Assembly: GCA_964563125.1 (NCBI GenBank) | Contig: CAZLVY010000086.1 | Span: 1 to 5,562 of the forward strand | Direction of reading: 5' to 3' | Length of the DNA: 5,562 nt | Source of the DNA: UBA1368 sp964563125 | Lineage (GTDB): Bacteria > Bacillota > Syntrophomonadia > Syntrophomonadales > Syntrophomonadaceae | In this document: positions 1 through 4,947 of the stretch, piece by piece | How the letters are laid out: each line of letters starts with the position of its first letter | Numbering within the stretch: the first letter of the stretch is position 1 | Notes under the pieces: model-generated | What the model saw: the letters and a program-made list of their open reading frames with translations, nothing else | The model's database searches: none | What the model was told of the DNA's origin: nothing | Program-made: the position numbers and the translations under genes

Positions 1-230
1 TAACGGAAACCGATGATTTTGATTTTATTAAACAAGTTATTAAAAAAATTGTTAAGGACAATAAACTCAAACCTAAAGATGTTTTTATGCCATTAAGATG
101 TGCCTTAAGTGGAGTTACGCACGGACCGGAACTGCCATATTTTATTAGTATTTGGGGTCTGGAAGAGACCAGACGCCGGATTGACTATACATTAGCGCGT
201 ATACAAGCTAACCAGAGTAATGAAAATTAG
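1..230 (+). CDS. gltX: Glutamyl-tRNA synthetase, C-terminal fragment
   Basis: This is the 3' end of a gene that enters from the left edge. The reading frame starts at base 3 and gives 75 residues before the TAG at 228-230. The peptide contains the block VFMPLRCALSGVTHGPELP, typical of the C-terminal anticodon-binding domain of bacterial GluRS, followed by the usual short helix (LEETRRRIDYTLARI) and a hydrophilic tail. GluRS attaches glutamate to tRNA-Glu in the cytoplasm. The catalytic Rossmann fold and its HIGH and KMSKS motifs lie outside the window, so it cannot be told whether the enzyme also charges tRNA-Gln. Placement directly before a Cys T-box and cysE matches the gltX-cysE-cysS order known in Bacillus. 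No intrinsic terminator is visible between the stop and the next promoter, so read-through from gltX into the leader is possible. Confidence 0.93.
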   Translation, partial: TETDDFDFIKQVIKKIVKDNKLKPKDVFMPLRCALSGVTHGPELPYFISIWGLEETRRRIDYTLARIQANQSNEN

Positions 231-244
231 CCAATTTATCTCCA

Positions 245-273
245 TTGACATATAGTTAAAGCGTGATTATAAT
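245..273 (+). promoter_or_regulatory. Sigma-A promoter of the cysE T-box operon
   Basis: A perfect -35 box TTGACA (245-250) and a perfect -10 box TATAAT (268-273) are separated by exactly 17 bp. Initiation is expected near 279-281, a few bases before the first paired segment of the T-box leader. The promoter starts 15 bases after the gltX stop, so the operon can be transcribed independently of gltX. Such a strong promoter fits a system whose control comes afterwards, at the T-box terminator. The match is seen directly; activity is inferred. Confidence 0.85.
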
Positions 274-454
274 AATTTAACAACATATGTAATTGCCATG
301 AATGGGAAAAGTAGATATCGATCGCTGTCAGAGAGAAAAGGTCACCGGCTGTAAGCCTTTTCATAGTATGAAGATGTTGAAAATGCACCCTGGAGCAGAT
401 ATGCTGAAATCTAGTAGGCATATTCCGGTTTAATACCGTTATCATTTTTAAGGG

Positions 455-473
455 GAATGCAAATTTTGCATTC
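455..473 (+). repeat. Perfect 19-bp palindrome in the T-box leader
   Basis: GAATGCAAA (455-463) and TTTGCATTC (465-473) are exact reverse complements around a single central T. In RNA this can fold as a hairpin of 6-7 bp with a 5-7 base loop. It sits between the presumed Stem III and the antiterminator, where standard T-boxes usually have only a short linker. It may be a structural spacer or a DNA-level operator; the sequence does not say which. Confidence 0.6.
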
Positions 474-477
474 AAAA

Positions 478-512
478 GGAGTGGGACCACGGAAGTATAG
501 CCTTTCGTCTCT
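478..512 (+). promoter_or_regulatory. T-box antiterminator
   Basis: GGAG (478-481) can pair with CTCT (509-512), and ACG (489-491) with CGT (506-508), leaving the 7-base bulge TGGGACC (482-488). This is the standard antiterminator form in which TGGN pairs with the NCCA end of the uncharged tRNA. Its 3' half overlaps the 5' strand of the terminator stem, so the two structures exclude each other. The fourth base of TGGN is G rather than A. Confidence 0.85.
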
Positions 513-533
513 AATGAGATGAGAGGTTTTTTT
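501..533 (+). terminator. Intrinsic terminator of the T-box leader
   Basis: CCTTTCGTCTC (501-511) pairs along all 11 positions (two of them G-T wobbles) with GAGATGAGAGG (516-526), with loop TAAT, followed by seven Ts (527-533). It is the default off structure of the leader when tRNA-Cys is charged. It ends 26 bases before the cysE start codon. Confidence 0.93.
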
Positions 534-559
534 GTTTAACAATAAAAAGGAGGCTAGAT

Positions 560-1249
560 ATGTTTTCTACATTAAAAAGGGAAATAGAAATTGTCTTTGA
601 AAGAGATCCTGCCGCTAGAAGTCTGGCGGAGGTAATATTTTGTTATCCCGGTTTTCATGCCATAATAAACCATCGTATTGCGCATTTTTTCTATCGTCAC
701 AAAATGTTTTTTATTGCCCGGTTGATTTCGCATATCAGCAGATTTCTCACCGGTATAGAAATACATCCAGGGGCCCAAATAGGTAAAGGATTTTTTATCG
801 ATCATGGTAGTGGTATAGTAATAGGTGAAACTGCTGAAATTGGAGATAATGTAACTCTTTACCAGGGTGTAACTCTAGGGGGAACCGGTAAACAAAAAGG
901 CAAACGTCATCCCACTATCGGCAATAATGTAACTATCAGTGCCGGCGCCAAGGTTCTGGGTTCCTTTACGGTAGGTGATCATGCCAAAATTGGCGGCGGC
1001 TCAGTAGTGCTGAAGACTGTGCCGCCATATTGCACGGTGGTTGGAGTACCCGGTCGTATCGTGGTCAGTGATGGTGCCAAAATTGAAAACGGGCGAATGG
1101 AAGTAGACTTGGAACATCATCTGCTGCCTGACCCTATTGCAGATATGTTAACTGCTATGCAGGAAAAAATTGAAAACCTGGAAATGCGACTGCAAAACTT
1201 TGAAAGCGAGGTAGCGGGAAATGAAGGTTTACAATACCTTAAACGGTGA
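560..1249 (+). CDS. cysE: Serine O-acetyltransferase
   Basis: CysE transfers an acetyl group from acetyl-CoA to L-serine, giving O-acetylserine, the carbon skeleton for cysteine synthesis. The protein has 229 residues, close to the short Gram-positive form, which lacks much of the N-terminal helical region of the E. coli enzyme. A short helical N-terminus (about 1-60) is followed by a left-handed beta helix of hexapeptide repeats (about 65-165). The EIHP motif at 67-70 corresponds to E. coli DIHP, which carries the dyad Asp143; Glu is usual in Gram-positive relatives. His82 in IDHGSG matches catalytic His158, and GVTLGGTG (103-110) and RHP (116-118) follow. The last 30 residues look like a short coiled coil. 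The start ATG has a strong AAGGAGG site 6 bases upstream. The gene is first in the T-box operon, and its 3' end overlaps cysS by 29 bases. Confidence is high. Confidence 0.97.
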   Translation: MFSTLKREIEIVFERDPAARSLAEVIFCYPGFHAIINHRIAHFFYRHKMFFIARLISHISRFLTGIEIHPGAQIGKGFFIDHGSGIVIGETAEIGDNVTLYQGVTLGGTGKQKGKRHPTIGNNVTISAGAKVLGSFTVGDHAKIGGGSVVLKTVPPYCTVVGVPGRIVVSDGAKIENGRMEVDLEHHLLPDPIADMLTAMQEKIENLEMRLQNFESEVAGNEGLQYLKR

Positions 1250-2810
1250 AAAGCAAACAATGGATTTAAATACTGAGGTAAGTATGTATGTCTGTGGTCC
1301 TACAACTTATAATTACATTCATCTGGGCAATGCCCGGCCATTGGTAGTGTTTGATACCGTACGCCGTTATTTGGAATACAAGGGTTATGATGTTACCTAT
1401 ATTCAAAATTTTACCGATGTTGATGACAAGATAATTCAAAGAGCTAATGAACTGGGACAGGAGCCGCTGATGTTGGCAGATTTTTATATAAAAGAATATT
1501 TTGCTGATGCTGATAAATTAGGCATAAGAAGGGCTGATATGCATCCGCGGGTAAGTGAGCATATAAAGGATATTATTGAAGCTATAAAGACCCTGATTGA
1601 TAAAGGCTATGCTTATGAAATAAACGGGGATGTTTATTATCGGGTCAAAGCTTTTACAGACTACGGCAAACTTTCGGGACGCACACTGGCTGATATGCTG
1701 GCTGGAGCTCGTGTTGAAGTCGATATGCGCAAAGAAGAACCAGTTGATTTTGCGCTGTGGAAGTCGGCCAAACCAGGTGAGCCTAGTTGGGAAAGTCCCT
1801 GGAGTAAAGGCAGGCCTGGTTGGCATATAGAATGTTCCGTCATGTCTACCCGCTATTTAGGTGCAACGGTTGATATTCATGGCGGCGGCAGTGATTTAAT
1901 ATTTCCTCATCATGAAAATGAAATTGCTCAGGCGGAAGCCATTACCGGCAAGCCTTTTGTTCGTTACTGGATGCATAATGGTTTCATAACCGTAAATAAA
2001 GAGAAGATGTCTAAATCGCTGGGTAATTTTTTTATTCTGCGCGATATTTTAGAAAAATTTCCTGCTGATGTAGTGCGCTTTTATTTAATCACTACCCATT
2101 ACCGCAGTCCTCTGGATTTTGATAATGGTAAACTGGAAGAAGCCCGCCGGGCTCTTAACAGGCTGAAGAACACTATCATACTGTTAGATGAATTTCAAAT
2201 AGCCGACAGTCCTGTGCAGGAAAAATTGACAGGAAAAGTACTGGAGCTGGAGGAGAATATAAACCGTCTTCACGATAATTTTATTGAAGCAATGGATGAT
2301 GATTTTAATACTGCCCAGGCCATTGGATTTTTATTTGAGATGGCTCATGCGATTAATTCTTTTATAGCAACGGCAAAAAGAGAAGATACAGCTAATCAAG
2401 AAGCTATTAGGCGTGCAGCTAAAATCTTTAATGAATTAGGGTCAGTCTTAGGTATTTTTGTAGGCACTACTGTTGATGTAAATAGATTAAGTGAAAAGCT
2501 ACTGCCCATTTTTGGACAACTTAGAAATAATGCGCGGCAGGACAAAGAGTACAGTTTAGCTGATACATTGCGTGACTGGCTAAGCGAAAATGGTATTACA
2601 ATTGAAGACCAGGAGAAGGACAGCCGTTTTCGTTATGAGAATTTACCTGACATTGAGATAATAATTGAAAAGCTTCTTACCCTGCGTGCCGAATTTAAAA
2701 AGCAAAAATTATATGCTAAAGCTGACTTGATTAGAAACAGTTTACAAGAACAGGGCATAATAATTGAAGATACCAAGGAGGGAGTGCGTTATAAAATTGC
2801 CGACAGTTGA
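1221..2810 (+). CDS. cysS: Cysteinyl-tRNA synthetase with duplicated C-terminal module
   Basis: CysRS is a class I synthetase that charges tRNA-Cys, the same tRNA the operon leader senses. The N-terminal catalytic domain shows YVCGPT (23-28), the HIGH-type motif HLGN (34-37) and the KMSKS motif (262-266). The expected zinc ligands are Cys25, Cys205, His230 and Glu234. A DALR-type helical region follows (about 345-415, with MDDDFNTAQAI at 358-368). The protein is 529 residues long, against about 465-480 for most bacterial CysRS. The excess is explained by two copies of the small C-terminal module, at 434-472 and 488-526, aligning without gaps. Copy 2 keeps the family consensus (ADLIR, GIIIEDTKEGVRY); copy 1 has diverged after its IED. 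The ATG at 1221 has GAGG (1208-1211) nine bases upstream inside cysE and gives the standard N-terminus MKVYNTL. The last 14 bases overlap mrnC. Confidence 0.97.
   Translation: MKVYNTLNGEKQTMDLNTEVSMYVCGPTTYNYIHLGNARPLVVFDTVRRYLEYKGYDVTYIQNFTDVDDKIIQRANELGQEPLMLADFYIKEYFADADKLGIRRADMHPRVSEHIKDIIEAIKTLIDKGYAYEINGDVYYRVKAFTDYGKLSGRTLADMLAGARVEVDMRKEEPVDFALWKSAKPGEPSWESPWSKGRPGWHIECSVMSTRYLGATVDIHGGGSDLIFPHHENEIAQAEAITGKPFVRYWMHNGFITVNKEKMSKSLGNFFILRDILEKFPADVVRFYLITTHYRSPLDFDNGKLEEARRALNRLKNTIILLDEFQIADSPVQEKLTGKVLELEENINRLHDNFIEAMDDDFNTAQAIGFLFEMAHAINSFIATAKREDTANQEAIRRAAKIFNELGSVLGIFVGTTVDVNRLSEKLLPIFGQLRNNARQDKEYSLADTLRDWLSENGITIEDQEKDSRFRYENLPDIEIIIEKLLTLRAEFKKQKLYAKADLIRNSLQEQGIIIEDTKEGVRYKIADS
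2520..2798 (+). repeat. Tandem duplication of the CysRS C-terminal module (protein level)
   Basis: Residues 434-472 (bases 2520-2636) and 488-526 (2682-2798) of CysRS align without gaps at an offset of 54 residues. By eye, 15 of 39 positions are identical: L, R, K, Y, AD, R, L, E, G, I, IED and a late R. The DNA copies differ widely, so the duplication is old rather than an assembly artefact. Removing 54 residues would bring the protein to about 475, the normal family length. Confidence 0.8.
2775..2784 (+). promoter_or_regulatory. Ribosome binding site deciding the mrnC start
   Basis: AAGGAGGGAG is the only strong Shine-Dalgarno match near the mrnC start and lies within the end of cysS. It is downstream of the TTG at 2764, which rules against that longer start. 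It precedes an in-frame ATA (2791; 8 bases after GGAGGG) and TTG (2797; 14 bases). TTG 2797 is preferred because ATA starts are very rare, although its spacing is long. Confidence 0.6.
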
Positions 2811-3204
2811 AAATAACGATAAGCAGAATTTAAGAGAGTATCCGCCCATAGTCTTAGCCTATCTAGGAGATGCCGTTTTTGAACTCCTGGTACGTACCAG
2901 TATGGTAACCAGCGGTAAACGCAAAATAAAGGAGATTCATCTGGATACCGTGCAGATTGTTAATGCGGAAAGTCAGGCAAAAGTTATTAGGGAAGTATTC
3001 GAAAATTTAAGTGATGAAGAAAAAGATGTGGTGCACAGGGGTAAAAATGCCAAGAGCTCTCCGCCGCGCAATGCGGATAATGGTGATTACCGTATGAGTA
3101 CTGGCTTCGAAGCACTGCTTGGCTACCTATATCTTAAAGGTGATTTAAAAAGGATAGATCAATTAGTGCAGTCAGCACTTCATAATGAATCAAAAATTAT
3201 ATAA
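2797..3204 (+). CDS. mrnC: Mini-ribonuclease III (23S rRNA maturation)
   Basis: Mini-III is a homodimeric RNase III-like enzyme without a double-stranded-RNA-binding domain; in Bacillus it trims the 23S rRNA precursor. From TTG 2797 the protein has 135 residues, near the 143 of the Bacillus protein. It shows AYLGDAVFE (21-29) with catalytic Asp25, a block of VNAESQAKVI type, HRGKNAKSSPPRN (80-92), which matches the conserved RGRNAK segment, and TGFEALLGYLYL with the second acidic residue Glu105. The domain fills the whole protein and there is no dsRBD. The start is ambiguous: TTG 2764 would add 11 residues but has no ribosome site upstream, while the AAGGAGGG at 2775 points to 2791 or 2797. 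It overlaps cysS by 14 bases and ends 17 bases before thyX, implying the same transcript. Identity is secure; the exact start is not. Confidence 0.92.
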   Translation: MPTVENNDKQNLREYPPIVLAYLGDAVFELLVRTSMVTSGKRKIKEIHLDTVQIVNAESQAKVIREVFENLSDEEKDVVHRGKNAKSSPPRNADNGDYRMSTGFEALLGYLYLKGDLKRIDQLVQSALHNESKII

Positions 3205-3209
3205 TAATT

Positions 3210-3216
3210 GAGGTGA
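3210..3216 (+). promoter_or_regulatory. Ribosome binding site deciding the thyX start
   Basis: GAGGTGA lies 5 bases before the GTG at 3222. A GTG at 3213 in the same frame falls inside this site and has no Shine-Dalgarno match of its own upstream, so it would be a false start. Confidence 0.75.
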
Positions 3217-3221
3217 GAAAA

Positions 3222-3995
3222 GTGCAGACAAGTTTGCAGGTAGAACTGATTCAGTATACTCCGGAACCTGAAAGGTTAGTTGCTGCCGCTGCTAAATTGT
3301 GTTATTCCCAAGCAGGAATTGACCAGATTGCGCAAGGTTTAAGCCAACCCATAATAGAAAATTTCCTTACTATGCTGGGAGAAATAGGCCATGAGAGTCC
3401 TATAGAACATATCAGCTTCACCTTTGGCATTGCCGGAGTAAGTCGTGCCCTGTTAGCTCAGCTTACCAGGCACCGGATAGCCAGTTACAGTGTCCGCTCT
3501 CAGCGTTATGTAAATGAAGGACACTTTGAATACATAATCCCGCCTGAAATTGAATCAATTCCAGCTGCCAAAGCTATCTTTATTCGAGCTATGGAAGCTG
3601 ATCAGGAATTATATGAAAAGCTGGTGGCTCTGCTAATAGAAAAACATCAGCAGGATTTTATTAGTGAAGGGCAAACAGAACAGGAAGCACGGCAAATGGC
3701 AGCGAAAAAAGCTAATGAAGATGCACGCTTTGTACTTCCCAATGCCTGCGAAACTAAAATTGTAGTAACTATGAATGCGCGCAGTCTCCAAAATTTTTTT
3801 CGGCAGAGATGTTGTAACCGTGCCCAATGGGAAATAAGAGCACTGGCAACTGAAATGCTAAGACAGGTGCGCAGTGTAGCGCCGACCTTATTTAAACAGG
3901 CAGGGCCCGGTTGTTATAATACCGGCAAATGTCCGGAAGGAAAAATGACCTGTGGCAATATTAAAAAAGTGAAAGAATTTTTCCGCAGCTTGTAA
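3222..3995 (+). CDS. thyX: Flavin-dependent thymidylate synthase
   Basis: ThyX makes dTMP from dUMP using methylenetetrahydrofolate, FAD and NADPH, and is unrelated to the classical ThyA. From GTG 3222 the protein has 257 residues and begins with the family-like stretch VELIQYTPEPERLVAAAAKL. It contains HESPIEH (57-63) and the signature RHR-x7-S (Arg83-His84-Arg85 to Ser93, continuing QRY), which binds FAD and substrate. NARSL (185-189), with a probable dUMP-contacting arginine, is followed by AQWEIRALA. The C-terminal end holds a cysteine cluster at 231, 237 and 244 (GPGC, GKCPEG, TCG), plus a Cys-Cys pair at 197-198. The gene sits between mrnC and rlmB, 17 and 41 bases from its neighbours, with no promoter or terminator in either gap, so it should be co-transcribed with the T-box operon. 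Its presence says nothing certain about whether thyA exists elsewhere. Confidence 0.97.
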   Translation: MQTSLQVELIQYTPEPERLVAAAAKLCYSQAGIDQIAQGLSQPIIENFLTMLGEIGHESPIEHISFTFGIAGVSRALLAQLTRHRIASYSVRSQRYVNEGHFEYIIPPEIESIPAAKAIFIRAMEADQELYEKLVALLIEKHQQDFISEGQTEQEARQMAAKKANEDARFVLPNACETKIVVTMNARSLQNFFRQRCCNRAQWEIRALATEMLRQVRSVAPTLFKQAGPGCYNTGKCPEGKMTCGNIKKVKEFFRSL

Positions 3996-4036
3996 GAAAT
4001 ACTTAAGAAGTGGAATAAAATTGTGAGGTTAGGATT

Positions 4037-4783
4037 GTGACAGAAAAACTAGCTGGGGTAAACAGCATAATGGAAGCCTTAAGAGGGCAGCGTAAGGTCC
4101 ACAAAATATTTATTCAAGAGGGACACCAAAGCAAAAAGGTGGAAGAGTTAGTCTATTATGCGCAAAAAAAAGGCATATTTGTTCAATATCTAGAGAAAAG
4201 CCGCCTGGATGCTATGTATACAGCTGGAAACCATCAGGGAGTAGTAGCTCAGGTTAGCAGCTTCGATTACAGTGAGATAGGTGAGATTTTAGAAAAAGCT
4301 TACATTAATAAACAGATGCCTTTTATACTGATTCTGGATGGAATTGAAGATCCGCAAAACTTCGGTTCTATTATAAGAACGGCAGAAGGGGCGGGGGTAC
4401 ATGGTATAGTAATACCCAAACACAGCTCAGTTGAAGTAACGGCAGCGGTAGCGCGTGCTTCAGCAGGAGCAATCGAACATGTATTAATAGTCCGCGAAAC
4501 TAATTTAGTAAATACTATCAAGTATTTAAAAGAACAAGGTCTTTGGATAGTTGGGGCCGATATGGATGCTGCGTCAGACTATTATGCCACCACTATACCA
4601 GCACCGACAGCACTGGTTATAGGCGGGGAAGGTCGTGGTATCAGAAGGCTGGTGCGGGAAAACTGTGATTTACTGGTTAAAATACCTATGTTCGGCAAGG
4701 TAGAATCATTAAATGCTTCAATTGCTGCTGCTTTACTTATTTTCGAGATAGTTCGCCAAAGAAGTAACGAGAGTCGGAAATAG
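4037..4783 (+). CDS. rlmB: 23S rRNA (guanosine-2'-O-)-methyltransferase, TrmH/SpoU family
   Basis: The 248-residue protein has the two-part build of RlmB. An N-terminal L30e-like substrate-binding domain spans about 1-75 (AGVNSIMEALRG at the start, NHQGVVAQV at 65-73), and a SpoU methyltransferase domain with a knotted SAM site spans about 95-245. Motif 1 is LDGIEDPQNFGSIIRTAEGAG (in part 100-120), with Asn108 and the catalytic-type Arg114. Motif 2 is VIGGEGRGI (194-202) with Glu198. Motif 3 is IPMFGKVESLNASIAAAL (216-233) with Ser224 and Asn226. E. coli RlmB methylates G2251 of 23S rRNA, the P-loop base touching tRNA CCA. The same site is likely here, but related TrmH enzymes act on other rRNA positions. 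The start GTG has GAGGT (4025-4029) 7 bases upstream. It is probably the last gene of the T-box operon. Confidence 0.93.
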   Translation: MTEKLAGVNSIMEALRGQRKVHKIFIQEGHQSKKVEELVYYAQKKGIFVQYLEKSRLDAMYTAGNHQGVVAQVSSFDYSEIGEILEKAYINKQMPFILILDGIEDPQNFGSIIRTAEGAGVHGIVIPKHSSVEVTAAVARASAGAIEHVLIVRETNLVNTIKYLKEQGLWIVGADMDAASDYYATTIPAPTALVIGGEGRGIRRLVRENCDLLVKIPMFGKVESLNASIAAALLIFEIVRQRSNESRK

Positions 4784-4857
4784 CGGATATGCCTTTGATT
4801 AAGCTTCTCCAAAGCTGCTTTATCGAGATGTTTTATAGCAGACTTTAGTCCGGTATC

Positions 4858-4886
4858 TTGACGGTAGTCCCAGCAGTGACTATAAT
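4858..4886 (+). promoter_or_regulatory. Sigma-A promoter of sigH
   Basis: TTGACG (4858-4863) and a perfect TATAAT (4881-4886) are separated by 17 bp. Initiation is expected near 4893, leaving a leader of about 55 bases before the sigH ATG. A vegetative promoter for sigH fits Bacillus, where sigH is transcribed by sigma-A. I saw no convincing Spo0A box. Activity is inferred from the match. Confidence 0.8.
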
Positions 4887-4930
4887 ATACATAACTGTAA
4901 GCATGAACGTGCATTAAAGCAGGGAATAAA

Positions 4931-4947
4931 AGGGTGGGGGCGGATGA
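4931..4947 (+). promoter_or_regulatory. Weak ribosome site and decoy ATG before sigH
   Basis: AGGGTGGGGG (4931-4940) is the only purine-rich stretch before sigH; it is a poorer match than the AAGGAGG of cysE. An out-of-frame ATG at 4944 lies 4 bases before the sigH ATG and reads only three codons to TAG (4953-4955). In the sigH frame, a TGA (4945-4947) immediately precedes ATG 4948, so the gene cannot start further upstream. Confidence 0.5.

Larger units (their letters stand above)
280..533 (+). promoter_or_regulatory. T-box riboswitch leader, tRNA-Cys specific
   Basis: This untranslated leader has the ordered parts of a T-box. In Stem I, AGTA (310-313) forms the 5' side of the specifier loop. 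ATATC/GATGT pairs above the loop, and GGG (304-306) with CCC (388-390) below it. An AGAGAG bulge lies at 330-335. AAAAGG (336-341) pairs with CCTTTT (356-361) under a distal loop containing GGCTGTAAG. The specifier triplet is TGC (384-386), preceded by GAAA and followed by the usual purine, so it reads cysteine. A hairpin at 426-438 (CGGT/ACCG) fits Stem III. The TGGGACC bulge and a terminator close the leader. By family knowledge, uncharged tRNA-Cys pairs with the specifier and the bulge, stabilises the antiterminator and lets transcription enter cysE. The exact foot of Stem I and the fold of Stem II are uncertain. Confidence 0.92.
4784..4947. other. Intergenic region rlmB-sigH, no yacP
   Basis: No + strand reading frame in this gap gives a recognisable protein; all three are broken by early stops. 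The gap holds an imperfect inverted repeat, AAAG-CTGCT (4811-4819) against AGCAG-a-CTTT (4837-4846), with a 17-base loop and no T run after it, so it is a poor terminator. It also holds the sigH promoter (4858-4886). Many Firmicutes carry yacP (a NYN-domain RNase, Rae1 in Bacillus) at this spot, and it is absent here. Confidence 0.7.

Noticed and set aside
263..275. Shared GTGA(T/C)TATAATA around both -10 boxes as an extended -10 or common regulator site
   Set aside because: The TG is one base too far from TATAAT for a true extended -10 element, and two instances are too few to call a shared site.
236..490. Open frame on the minus strand across the T-box leader
   Set aside because: It lies entirely within a structured untranslated leader on the opposite strand and its product shows no recognisable domain.
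1518..1843. Several open frames in other frames or antisense within cysS
   Set aside because: They overlap the highly conserved catalytic domain of CysRS and have no ribosome sites; they are shadows of the real gene.
3213..3221. GTG at 3213 as the thyX start
   Set aside because: It lies inside the Shine-Dalgarno site of the GTG at 3222, and no ribosome site precedes it.
4811..4846. Inverted repeat after rlmB as an operon terminator
   Set aside because: The stem is only 5 + 4 bp with a bulge and a 17-base loop, and no run of T follows.
4901..4914. Short palindrome-like GCATG-aa-CGTGC downstream of the sigH promoter as an operator
   Set aside because: It is imperfect and too short to separate from chance without comparative data.
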